From NCBI GenBank assembly GCA_963834445.1, contig CAWIBU010000001.1:62001-126000 (forward strand): a DNA stretch of 64,000 nt, given 5' to 3'. The DNA comes from PALSA-350 sp963834445 (lineage in GTDB: Bacteria; Acidobacteriota; Terriglobia; Terriglobales; Acidobacteriaceae). Position 1 is the first letter of the stretch; each line of letters starts with the position of its first letter. Below the pieces are notes generated by a model that saw only the letters and a program-made list of their open reading frames with translations, was not told where the DNA came from and searched no databases. The translations under genes and the position numbers were made by a program. Of the stretch, positions 17,567-26,147 are shown in pieces.

Positions 17567-18673
17567 TCACGGATGCACAGGCTGGCCTTTCAGGAAAGCC
17601 GCAATGTTTTCATTAAGAAATTTCTCGTCTGCCGGGCTGGCTCCCGCGCCTGCCGGGTGCCCCCACAGCGAAGGGATAGGCAGCAGCGTGCAGTGCGGGA
17701 TAAAGGGCGCTTCGTAGCGGGCATCAGCTACTGGAAAGTAAAGATCGGTCGCCGACGGCATGTAAAGCACCTGCGCCTTGATCGAGCCCAGCGCGCGACG
17801 CAGGTCTCCGCCGAAGCCCGGCGTGGCGCCCACGTCGTGCTGCTCCCAGGTGTGCATCTGGAGAATGAGATTGTTGGCGTCGGCGCCGGGGATGAAGTTC
17901 GTCTTGTAATGCTCCACCACCTGCGCGAAGGTAGTGCCCGCAGGCTCTTCGGTTTTCCAGAGCTCCTCACGCCACCACTCCTGCGAGAAAAGCCAGGCCG
18001 TCCACACCAGCGAGAAGGCCTGAATACCCTTCACCGGTTCCTGCTGATAATCGCCGCCCTGGAAAGCTGCATCGGTGGTCAGCGCGGTGATCTCACTCTC
18101 CAGGCGCACGATGCCATGGCCGTAAGTCTTCGCCGTACCCGAGGTGGCCACGATGCGGTCCATGTATTCCGGCCAGGAAACAGCCCACTGGAAGGCCTGC
18201 TGCGCGCCCATGGAAAAACCGATCACCGCTTGCAGATGACGGATCATCAGCTCCCTGGTCAAAAGCTGATGCACTGCTTCCACATTGTCGCGGATCGTCA
18301 TGACAGGAAAGCGTGGTCCGTGGAAGGGCTCGGGCGTGTTGCTGGGCGAAGAGGAGCGTCCATTGCCAAACAACTCAGAGGTAATCAGGAACTGATGGTC
18401 GGGGTCGAGTGCCTTTCCCGGACCGATGAGGAAATCGTACCCACGCAAATCTGCCATGTAGTGCGAAGGCAGCAGGATGGCGTTATCGCCCGCCGCGTTC
18501 AGGTGTCCATAGGTGCCGTAGACGATCTTCACTTCGGGCAGCGTGACGCCGCTTTCGCTGTGAAAGTTGTGGATCACGAAGGTGTGCTCGACCGGCTCAG
18601 GTTGCGCAGGCTTGGTCTGCGCGAGGGCTGTGATCGGGCAAAACGCGATAACGAGTAAGACCCAACGACACAT
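17567..18673 (-). CDS. Secreted alpha/beta-hydrolase, homoserine O-acetyltransferase (MetX)-like
   Basis: A 368-residue protein starting with a signal peptide (VLLVIAFCPITALAQ), then a MetX-type alpha/beta-hydrolase domain. Nucleophile S154 lies in GFSMGAQQAF, and the acid and histidine are in SATDLYFP and SLWGHPAG. Genuine MetX is cytoplasmic, so a signal peptide argues for a different, exported esterase or acyltransferase role. GGGAG precedes the ATG at 18673. It is likely co-transcribed with the SDR gene downstream (72 bp gap). Confidence 0.8.
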   Translation of the reverse strand: MCRWVLLVIAFCPITALAQTKPAQPEPVEHTFVIHNFHSESGVTLPEVKIVYGTYGHLNAAGDNAILLPSHYMADLRGYDFLIGPGKALDPDHQFLITSELFGNGRSSSPSNTPEPFHGPRFPVMTIRDNVEAVHQLLTRELMIRHLQAVIGFSMGAQQAFQWAVSWPEYMDRIVATSGTAKTYGHGIVRLESEITALTTDAAFQGGDYQQEPVKGIQAFSLVWTAWLFSQEWWREELWKTEEPAGTTFAQVVEHYKTNFIPGADANNLILQMHTWEQHDVGATPGFGGDLRRALGSIKAQVLYMPSATDLYFPVADARYEAPFIPHCTLLPIPSLWGHPAGAGASPADEKFLNENIAAFLKGQPVHP

Positions 18674-18744
18674 GTGAATTTGTCTCCCAGGTTTCACGGC
18701 AAGGCAGGAGCAGCTTTAAGCTGCCCGGTTTGCGCACACCGCAA

Positions 18745-19266
18745 TTATGGCGTATCCAGTCTGCGCTGATAGCGGACTTCATCAACGGTTATTCCCCACA
18801 CCGAGTCGGTTCGCTGCGTGCCGTCAGGCGCCCAACGATCCGCCTGGTAGAAGCGCTCAGCGCGCGCGTTCCCCACAAGAACCCAAAGCAATGCCTGGCG
18901 AAAACCCGATTCATGGAGATGGCCACGCGCCGCCGACACCAGGGCAACTCCGATTCCGCGACCCCAGTGTTCGGGATCCACGTAGAGTGCACACAGCTCG
19001 GCAAGCTCCGGTAAATCCGGGTCCCGGGACGGCATGGTGGTGGCGAACCCGAGAATCAGTCCGTCTGCAACCGCCACGATCGTCCTTGGCCGGCGCGAAT
19101 CAAGAGTCGCGAAATCATAAGTCTGTGCCCGGTCTTCGGGACGAAGCTGACCCAGGTAATCCTCAGGAAGCAGTCCACGGTAGGCTGCTTGCCACGAACG
19201 CACATGCACACCGGCGACCGCCAGGGCATCCGCTGGTTCAGCCCGCCTCAGTCGCATGGCCAGCAT
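18745..19266 (-). CDS. GNAT-family N-acetyltransferase
   Basis: A 173-residue acetyltransferase. The acetyl-CoA binding motif A is present (LYVDPEHWGRGIGVALVSAA) and motif B follows (ALLWVLVGNARAERFY). The N-terminus, LRRAEPADALAVAGVHVRSW, is typical. The start is seven bases downstream of the stop of the TPR gene on the same strand, so the two are probably one operon. The substrate cannot be predicted. Confidence 0.9.
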   Translation of the reverse strand: MLAMRLRRAEPADALAVAGVHVRSWQAAYRGLLPEDYLGQLRPEDRAQTYDFATLDSRRPRTIVAVADGLILGFATTMPSRDPDLPELAELCALYVDPEHWGRGIGVALVSAARGHLHESGFRQALLWVLVGNARAERFYQADRWAPDGTQRTDSVWGITVDEVRYQRRLDTP

Positions 19267-19273
19267 GGCTGCA

Positions 19274-20011
19274 TCACGCGGGCAGTCTCCGCAGCAGGGC
19301 GCGAGCGCTGCGGAACCAGGGCCGTTCGCGGCGACGCAGGTAGTCAGGCATGGTTGGTTTTTTATCGAGAACTTTTTGTGCCCACTGCCGGGCCTCGGCG
19401 TTACGCCCCTCAGACGCCAGCAATTCGGCGAAGTTCAGATAGGTCTCTGACAGGGTCGAGGTAACGGTGGTGCGGCGGAAGAGTGCCTCGGCTTTTTCCT
19501 TTTCGCCGGTCATGGCGTAGGCGTGGGCAAGCAGGCCCGCGGCGCGATGAAAATCGTAGTCCAAATCTTTGGTGACGGCGCGTTCGAGGTCGGGAATGGC
19601 AGCCGCCGCATCGCCTAAGAGGACAGCACAAACGCCGCGCCGGTAAAAAGGATCGAGCGTATCGGCCCGGGCGGTAATTGCTTTGTCGAATGCGGCGCGC
19701 GCTAAAAGGAACCTGCCGTCATCCATGTAGAGATCGCCCAGCTCTTCGTAGTTCCCTGCCGATGGATTGTCGCGCACCATCATTTCCAGCGTGGCAATAC
19801 GCTTGCGGCGAGGAAATACCTTGAAGGACTGGCGCAGCAAGCCAGCGTCAGGAATCACCTCGACGAAGATGTAGATAAGTGCGCCCAGCGGACCGAGAAA
19901 TAAGATAATGAAAATCCAATACATATCCGGTCGGCGCCGGATGAAATGGACGATGGCGAACCCCTGCAGGAACAGGCCCCACGGGTAAAGAAGATGGCTC
20001 AGGAATCCCAT
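19274..20011 (-). CDS. Membrane protein with PLDc_N-like N-terminus and tetratricopeptide repeats
   Basis: A 245-residue protein. Residues 1-60 hold two membrane segments, the second (YWIFIILFLGPLGALIYIF) resembling the phospholipase-D-nuclease N-terminal motif. The remainder is a series of TPR-like helical pairs (YEELGDLYMDDGRFLLARAAF, then FNFAELLASEGRNAEARQW-type repeats). A scaffold for protein interactions at the membrane is the likely role. It is followed directly by the GNAT gene. Confidence 0.75.
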   Translation of the reverse strand: MGFLSHLLYPWGLFLQGFAIVHFIRRRPDMYWIFIILFLGPLGALIYIFVEVIPDAGLLRQSFKVFPRRKRIATLEMMVRDNPSAGNYEELGDLYMDDGRFLLARAAFDKAITARADTLDPFYRRGVCAVLLGDAAAAIPDLERAVTKDLDYDFHRAAGLLAHAYAMTGEKEKAEALFRRTTVTSTLSETYLNFAELLASEGRNAEARQWAQKVLDKKPTMPDYLRRRERPWFRSARALLRRLPA

Positions 20012-20173
20012 GCGCTATCGCTTGAGGTTACCACTGTGCCAGGGTCCCGCCGCAGTCCCATGCCCGGCTGGTCATCGATCGCGCCACCATCCTGTGAAAC
20101 AAGCTTCCCGGCCAGGAGGAAGTGACTACTTTGCTCTGTCTGAACGTTAGGGTCAGGGGTTATTCTCATACGC

Positions 20174-22270
20174 ATGCCAGCGTCCCGTACGTGGTCTGCC
20201 TTCTGGCAGACGTTTTGCTCGCTGTTTGCCGTCTGTATTTTTGTCTGTGCCCACGCCGCCGCCCATGGACAAGTCACCCCTGCCGCACCTGCGCCGTTTC
20301 TTGCGGACTGCCTGGGCAAAGGCGCCGTCTCGCTCGACGGCTCATGGCAATTCCACCTGGGTGACAACGCTGCCTGGGCCCAACCCGGCACCGCGGACGC
20401 AACCGGCCAGGGCGGCTGGGAAGCCATCAAAGTGGACGCACCGTGGGGCGCGCAGAGCCACCCTAACCACACCGGTTACGCCTGGTACCGGCGGCACATC
20501 CGCATATCAACGGCTCCCGGGGCTTCGCCCGATGTTGCCCTGCTGATCACAGCCATCGACGACGTGTATGAGGTTTACTGGAACGGAGTTCCCGTGGGCG
20601 GCCTGGGCAGCTTTCCCCCCAGGCTCACGTTCAAATTCGGCGTGCCCGCGCAGATCTATGGCCTGGGTCCGGCACGCGATGGCGTGCTCGCCGTGCGCGT
20701 GCTTAAATTGCCCTTCTCCTCGGTCGACGACGGCACCGCCGGAGGGTTCGAAGCGCCGCCCCAGATTGGCAGTCCTGAAGCCATCGCCCGGGTGAAAGAT
20801 TCTCAGGACTTACATTGGTTGCGCGTCTCACAGTTTCGTTTCGGCCTCACGTCGCTCTACGTGCTCACCTCCCTCATCAGCTTTTTCGCGTGGTTTCGCG
20901 ACCGCGACCAGAAGCTGCTTTTCTGGCTGGGCGCGTATACGTTTATGCCCTTGCTGGAGCTGGTTCTCGGCGGCATGCGGCTGCCCCTCTCCGGCGCACT
21001 GCTCACCTGTTTGATTCAGACAGGAATTCAGGCACGCGAGATTTGCCAGTGGTTCTTGCTCGTTTACCTGCTGCGACTGGAAGACTCCGCCAAGCTCATG
21101 CGTTTTCTGCGCGCCGCCGGCTGGATCACTCTGATCGCCGGAGCCATCGACGGAGGCTTCAGCTTTCTGCTCGGCCAGCTGCCGGGAAACACCTTCGCGT
21201 GGCTGGACGCAGCCTTTACGGCCATCATTCTGCCGCCGGAATTGCTGCCGGCGGCACTGGTGCTCATCGCCCTCTTACGCCGCAGGCGCCTGGACGCCGC
21301 ACGTTGGCTGGTAGCCCTGCTCGCATTTGCCCTGGCTACCTGGTATTCCGTCTCGAACATCGCCCTTCAGGGCTGCCGCTTTACGCATTGGACACTGGGC
21401 GCGCGCATGGGCGTGTCCCTGTTCTCGGTGTTCGGCAGCAACTTTCCCATGCTGGGCATTTTGCGGACGCTGCTCTTCGCCGCCATCCTCTACGCCGCGC
21501 TGCGCTACGCGACTGACTACCGCCGCCGCCAGGCCGCACTTGAGCAGGAGTACCAGAACGCCCGCGAACTGCAGCAGATCCTGGTTCCTGAAACCCTGCC
21601 CGCGATCCCCGGCTTTCGCCTGACCAGTGCCTACAAACCCGCGCAGGAAGTGGGGGGTGATTTTTTCCAGATCATTCCTCTGGAAGGGGAACAGCTGGGC
21701 TCGACCATGATCGTGCTCGGCGACGTGAGCGGCAAGGGACTAAAAGCGGCGATGACGGTCTCGCTCATAGTAGGCGCCATTCGCACCCTGGCCGAAACCA
21801 GCGCCAGCCCGGCACAAATTCTAGGCGGCCTCAATCGCCGCCTGAGCAGCCGCCTGGAGGGTGGATTCGCTACTTGCATCGCCTTGCGCCTCGACCTGGA
21901 TGGCCGTTGTACCATGGCGACCGCGGGGCACCCGCCTCCCTACCTCAACCGACAGGAACTTGAGCTGCCGGGCGCCTTACCGCTGGGCATTCTTCCTGAC
22001 TCCACTTATCAGGAATTTCCTCGTCAGTTGCAGCCCGGCGACCATCTGGCACTCTACACCGATGGCCTGCTGGAGGCGCGCAGTGCCTCGGGAGAACTTT
22101 ATGGATTCGACCGCCTGACCATTCTTTTTGGCAAGGAGTCGAGTGCCGAGCAGGTTTCGGCCGCAGCGGTCGCCTTCGGCCAGGAGGACGATATTACGGT
22201 GTTGACGCTGACCTGTATCGGCGCGAACAACCATGGCTTCGGCGAACTGGCGGCGCACGGCGTGGCTTGA
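20174..22270 (+). CDS. Membrane sensor phosphatase: beta-sandwich sensor, 7TM and SpoIIE/PP2C domain
   Basis: A 698-residue protein. A signal peptide is followed by a periplasmic domain (VSLDGSWQFHLGD, GYAWYRRHIRI, YEVYWNGVPVG) that resembles the galactose-binding-like sandwich at the N-terminus of family-2 glycosidases. Seven membrane helices follow (about residues 215-440). The C-terminal SpoIIE-type PP2C phosphatase shows EVGGDFFQII, LGDVSGKGLKAAM, TMATAGHPPPYL and DDITVLTL, which hold the metal-binding Asp residues. It likely dephosphorylates a partner-switch anti-anti-sigma protein in response to an extracellular ligand. Confidence 0.85.
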   Translation: MPASRTWSAFWQTFCSLFAVCIFVCAHAAAHGQVTPAAPAPFLADCLGKGAVSLDGSWQFHLGDNAAWAQPGTADATGQGGWEAIKVDAPWGAQSHPNHTGYAWYRRHIRISTAPGASPDVALLITAIDDVYEVYWNGVPVGGLGSFPPRLTFKFGVPAQIYGLGPARDGVLAVRVLKLPFSSVDDGTAGGFEAPPQIGSPEAIARVKDSQDLHWLRVSQFRFGLTSLYVLTSLISFFAWFRDRDQKLLFWLGAYTFMPLLELVLGGMRLPLSGALLTCLIQTGIQAREICQWFLLVYLLRLEDSAKLMRFLRAAGWITLIAGAIDGGFSFLLGQLPGNTFAWLDAAFTAIILPPELLPAALVLIALLRRRRLDAARWLVALLAFALATWYSVSNIALQGCRFTHWTLGARMGVSLFSVFGSNFPMLGILRTLLFAAILYAALRYATDYRRRQAALEQEYQNARELQQILVPETLPAIPGFRLTSAYKPAQEVGGDFFQIIPLEGEQLGSTMIVLGDVSGKGLKAAMTVSLIVGAIRTLAETSASPAQILGGLNRRLSSRLEGGFATCIALRLDLDGRCTMATAGHPPPYLNRQELELPGALPLGILPDSTYQEFPRQLQPGDHLALYTDGLLEARSASGELYGFDRLTILFGKESSAEQVSAAAVAFGQEDDITVLTLTCIGANNHGFGELAAHGVA

Positions 22271-22291
22271 CCTTAAAAGGCGCGTCCTGCC

Positions 22292-22385
22292 GGTGATACT
22301 CAGCAGGTATCTTAAAGAGACTGGGATCAGGTTCAACCCGCTTCAGATCGATAACTGTAATGGTTACCGTTGCGTTCGGCTCACG
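22292..22385 (-). pseudogene. 3' remnant of a secreted-protein gene
   Basis: About 31 codons in one minus-strand frame encode EPNATVTITVIDLKRVEPDP followed by SLFKIPAEYH. This is a familiar C-terminal ending of acidobacterial secreted proteins (xEPDPSLFxVPxxY). No start or body of the gene exists upstream, since the strand quickly enters the antisense of the SDR gene, so this is a leftover fragment between the phosphatase and the SDR. Confidence 0.4.
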
Positions 22386-22495
22386 ATGAATGGCCCGCGG
22401 GTTTAGGATGCGGGCTTCCGCGAAACCCGCGTACAGCATCTGGTAGGCCCGGACTCTATGGTCATCGGCATTAAGTAGACGTACAGGAGCAATGG

Positions 22496-23263
22496 ATGAA
22501 GAGCAGTTCTCCGTTTGACTTGACCGGCAAGGTCGCGATCGTGACCGGTGGTAACGGCGGCATTGGCCGCGGTATCGCGCTCGGTCTGGCCGAGGCCGGC
22601 GCTGCGGTCGCCATTTTTGGCCGCAACCAAGAAAAGAATCAGCGCGTGCTGGCAGAATTGCAGGCCATCGGATGCCGCTCGCTGGCCGTGAAAGTCGATC
22701 TGAACCATCGCGCTGCCTTGCAACCCGCCGTGGAGAAGGTCGAGAGTGAGCTCGGTGGCCTGCACGTCCTGGTGAACAACGCCGGCAACGTGTCGGTGAG
22801 CGGCGGCATTCTGCACGAAACACCTGAGGACTGGGACAGCGTCATCGAAACCCAACTCAATGCTGTCTTTCTTCTTTCCAAACTGGCCGCCAAGTCAATG
22901 CTGCAGCAGAAAGCTGGCAAGATCATCAACATCGGCAGTATGTATTCTTATTTCGGATCTGGCATGATCCCCTCCTATAGTGCGGCGAAAGGGGCGATCG
23001 TGCAGCTCACCAAGTCGATGGCGATTGAGCTCGCACCTTATAACATTCAGGTGAATGCGATCGCGCCCGGCTGGATTGAGACCGATATGACAGCCCCGGT
23101 GAAGAGCATGCCGCTGAATGACGAGATCATGGCACGCACGCCTGCTGGCCGCTGGGGTCAAGCGGAGGAAATTGCAGGCACCGCAGTCTACCTTGCTTCG
23201 CGGGCTTCCGCTTTCGTGACCGGGGAAACAATCCGCGTCGACGGTGGTTACGCCATTCGCTGA
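22496..23263 (+). CDS. SDR-family oxidoreductase (gluconate/2-deoxygluconate dehydrogenase-like)
   Basis: A 255-residue short-chain dehydrogenase with cofactor motif TGGNGGIGRGIA, NNAG, and active site YSAAKGA with the preceding Ser in NIGSMYSYFG. The C-terminal FVTGETIRVDGGYAIR ending and the MKSSSPFDLTGKVAIVTGG start are typical of the gluconate 5-dehydrogenase / 2-deoxy-D-gluconate 3-dehydrogenase group. The ATG at 22496 follows AGGAG by seven bases. Substrate assignment is by resemblance only. Confidence 0.9.
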   Translation: MKSSSPFDLTGKVAIVTGGNGGIGRGIALGLAEAGAAVAIFGRNQEKNQRVLAELQAIGCRSLAVKVDLNHRAALQPAVEKVESELGGLHVLVNNAGNVSVSGGILHETPEDWDSVIETQLNAVFLLSKLAAKSMLQQKAGKIINIGSMYSYFGSGMIPSYSAAKGAIVQLTKSMAIELAPYNIQVNAIAPGWIETDMTAPVKSMPLNDEIMARTPAGRWGQAEEIAGTAVYLASRASAFVTGETIRVDGGYAIR

Positions 23264-23444
23264 CGTTTCAGCCGCAGGCAAAGTTTCTCTCTACCGTCTC
23301 CTAACGCCCGTGTGGAGATTTGCAAGTCGTTTTCCTGCAGCTCTTTCGACGTGATCTCACGGCATGCCGCGGAAGCTTTCCCGGCTGTGCAACCCTGCGA
23401 AATACTCCGGAATCCAAATTCTGTGCCGCAAGGAGAAACGCACA

Positions 23445-24986
23445 GTGATCACGAAAAGCAACACCGTCGCTGTTTCGCAGGCAACCGTTGCTTCCTCGCC
23501 AGCAACCAGCAATCCCCGGCTGCAGACAGGTATTTCTGGCCTGGACGACATCCTGAATGGAGGCCTTCCGCAAGGGCATTTATATCTTGTTGAAGGCAAT
23601 CCGGGTACTGGCAAAACGACGTTGGCCCTCCAGTTCCTGCTCGAGGGTCTGCGCCAGGGCGAAAGCGTTATTTATGTCACGCTCTCGGAATCGAAGAGAG
23701 AGCTGCAACAGGTGGCACACTCGCATGGGTGGCCTTCGACTGCGCTGCAGATTTACGAGATGGCGCCCCCTCAGGACGATTTAAACCCGGAAGCGCAATA
23801 CACGGTATTTCATCCGTCTGATGTGGAGCTGGCCGACACGATTACTGCGATTCTTGAACGCGTCGACGCGACCAAGCCACAACGGGTCGTGTTCGATTCG
23901 CTGTCAGAACTGCGTATGCTGGCGCGGGATCCATTGCGGTACAGGCGTCAGATTCTGGCCCTGAAGCGCCATTTTTCGGGGAGGAATTGTACCGTCCTTC
24001 TGCTCGATGACCGTACCGCCGAGGGTTCGCACGATCTACAGCTGCAAAGTATCGCGCACGGTGTGGTGATGATGCAAAGCCTGGAGCGTGACTTTGGCAT
24101 CAAGCGCCGCCGCCTGGAGGTTCGCAAGCTGCGCGGCTCGTCCTATCGAGAGGGCTTTCACGACTACACGATTGAAACCGGCGGCCTGGTGGTCTATCCG
24201 AGGTTGATCGCCGCCGAGCACAAACCGGGCTTCCAACGGCAACGGGTGCTCAGCGGACTGGAGACACTGGACGATCTTTTCGGTGGTGGCATCGATACCG
24301 GAACCAGCTCCCTGTTTATCGGTCCCGCTGGTTGCGGTAAATCGACGGTAGCCCTTCGTTATGCCGTATCTTCGGCGAAACGAGGGGAAAAGGCAGTCAT
24401 CTTTACGTTCGATGAGTCTCTGGCCACTCTGCTGGAACGAGCTGCCGGACTGGGTATGGACCCCACGGCGTTCCTGGAAAACGGCACGTTGGAGATACAA
24501 CAGATCGATCCCGCTGAGCTGGCTCCAGGCGAGTTCATCATGCGGGTCCGCCGATTTGTCGAAGACGATAACGTGCGCGTGATTGTTTTGGATAGCTTGA
24601 ACGGCTTTCTAAATGCAATGCCCCATGAGCAGTTTCTGGCCATGCAAATGCATGAACTGCTGGGGTATCTCGGCCAGCAGGGCGTGGCTACCATCCTCAC
24701 CATGGCGCAGCACGGAGTCCTGGGCAACATGTCGTCGCCGATCGACGTGAGCTACCTGGCCGACACCGTACTGCTCTTCCGTTATTTCGAGCATGCGGGC
24801 GAAATCCGGCAGGCACTTTCTGTAATCAAGAAACGCAGCGGTCCGCACGAACGTACCATCCGCGAGCTCATTTTCGACCAAGGCAGGATTGCCGTCGGTA
24901 AACCGCTGATCGATTTCGAGGGCGTGCTTACCGGGGTGCCAAGTTTCCTCGGCGAACGCCAGAAGGGGGATGTTTCTGCTACCTGA
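23445..24986 (+). CDS. KaiC-like double-domain ATPase
   Basis: A 513-residue protein made of two tandem RecA-like KaiC domains. Walker A motifs are GNPGTGKTT (residues 51-59) and GPAGCGKST (293-301); Walker B-type strands are RVVFDSL and VIVLDSL. Glu residues after each P-loop (TLSES, TFDES) correspond to the catalytic Glu region of KaiC. A GTG start at 23445 is chosen because AAGGAG lies nine bases upstream. It overlaps the downstream histidine kinase by 17 bases, implying co-expression. It is probably a signalling ATPase and not a clock protein, because no kaiB is present. Confidence 0.85.
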   Translation: MITKSNTVAVSQATVASSPATSNPRLQTGISGLDDILNGGLPQGHLYLVEGNPGTGKTTLALQFLLEGLRQGESVIYVTLSESKRELQQVAHSHGWPSTALQIYEMAPPQDDLNPEAQYTVFHPSDVELADTITAILERVDATKPQRVVFDSLSELRMLARDPLRYRRQILALKRHFSGRNCTVLLLDDRTAEGSHDLQLQSIAHGVVMMQSLERDFGIKRRRLEVRKLRGSSYREGFHDYTIETGGLVVYPRLIAAEHKPGFQRQRVLSGLETLDDLFGGGIDTGTSSLFIGPAGCGKSTVALRYAVSSAKRGEKAVIFTFDESLATLLERAAGLGMDPTAFLENGTLEIQQIDPAELAPGEFIMRVRRFVEDDNVRVIVLDSLNGFLNAMPHEQFLAMQMHELLGYLGQQGVATILTMAQHGVLGNMSSPIDVSYLADTVLLFRYFEHAGEIRQALSVIKKRSGPHERTIRELIFDQGRIAVGKPLIDFEGVLTGVPSFLGERQKGDVSAT

Positions 24987-26142
24987 GATTGTAGTTTCGA
25001 AGCGCGACTTGCGCACGATCATCGTCACCCCGACCGGCAAAGATGGGCGATTGATCGCGGCCCTGCTCGAACGCCAATCCATGGCTTGCCACGTCGCCGG
25101 CGATATAGCGACCGCATGTGCATTGATTGAAGATGGCGCGGGGGCTGCGATCATTTCAGAGGAGGCGTTCCGCGGAGACTCGATACGCACTCTGCTCGAG
25201 GTGCTCCAGCATCAACCACACTGGTCTGATTTTCCCGTCATTCTGCTGACTGTCAGCGGCCGGGTCACGGTTGAGAGTGAGCGGCTACGCGCCATGCGCC
25301 GCCCGTTGGGAAACATCTTTCTGCTCGAACGGCCGCTTCGTCCGGAGACCCTGCTGAGCACGTTGGAGATTGCTTTGCGGGGAAGGCAGCGGCAATACCA
25401 GATCCGCGATCAAATTGGGCAGTTCGCCCTGGCGCAAGCGGCGTTGCTGCGTTCTGAAAAGTTAGCGGTCACTGGCCGGCTGGCGGCAAGCATCGCCCAC
25501 GAAATCAATAATCCGCTCGAAGCGGTAACCAACCTTCTTTATCTGATGCGAGCAGATCCTTCGCCGGACATGTTGAAGCAGTATCTCACCCAGGCCGAGG
25601 AGGAATTGGCCCGGGTTACCGAGATCACCAAGCAAACCCTGCGTTTCTATCGTGAACCTTCTTTGCCGAGTGCCACGGCGGTTTCAAGTGTTGTGGATTC
25701 GGTGCTGACGCTGCATCGGTCGCGCCTGCGCGCAGCCGGGGTCACGGTTGAGCGGGAACTCAAGTCTGCGTCTCCCATGGTTCTTTCCACGCCCGGTGAG
25801 TTGCGCCAGGTGATGGCAAATATCATCGGGAATGCAACCGATGCCATGCGCGGCGGCGGCCGACTGCGCATTCGCATCTCTGATCATCATTGCGGCCGGC
25901 AGCCAAGAAATTATGTACGGGTCACCATTGCTGACAACGGAACTGGCATCCCGCCGGAAGTGCTGCCGACCATCTTCGAACCGTTCATCACGACCAAGGG
26001 CGAAACCGGCACGGGGCTGGGACTATGGGTTACGTCAGAAATCATTAAGCGAAATAACTGGCGCATCCGGGTTCGCAGTTGCCGCAATCCCGGCCGCAGC
26101 GGCACCGCCTTTTCGATCGTGATTCCAAAGCTGGTCGCCTAG
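24970..26142 (+). CDS. Histidine kinase with degenerate N-terminal receiver domain
   Basis: A 390-residue soluble kinase. Residues 12-135 have a receiver-like alternating pattern (TIIVTPTGKDGRLIAALLE), but the phosphoacceptor Asp position reads IISEEAF and the conserved Lys-Pro reads RPLRP, so it should not be phosphorylated normally. The H-box follows (SIAHEINNPLEAV, H177), then the N box (ANIIGNATDAM) and G boxes (ADNGTGIPPEV, GTGLGLWV). It overlaps the upstream KaiC-like gene, so the ATPase and kinase are likely partners. Confidence 0.85.
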   Translation: MFLLPEIVVSKRDLRTIIVTPTGKDGRLIAALLERQSMACHVAGDIATACALIEDGAGAAIISEEAFRGDSIRTLLEVLQHQPHWSDFPVILLTVSGRVTVESERLRAMRRPLGNIFLLERPLRPETLLSTLEIALRGRQRQYQIRDQIGQFALAQAALLRSEKLAVTGRLAASIAHEINNPLEAVTNLLYLMRADPSPDMLKQYLTQAEEELARVTEITKQTLRFYREPSLPSATAVSSVVDSVLTLHRSRLRAAGVTVERELKSASPMVLSTPGELRQVMANIIGNATDAMRGGGRLRIRISDHHCGRQPRNYVRVTIADNGTGIPPEVLPTIFEPFITTKGETGTGLGLWVTSEIIKRNNWRIRVRSCRNPGRSGTAFSIVIPKLVA

Positions 26143-26147
26143 CAGGT

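Noticed and set aside
17573..18658. A 361-codon open frame on the plus strand
   Set aside because: Antisense shadow of the MetX-like hydrolase; no recognisable motifs.
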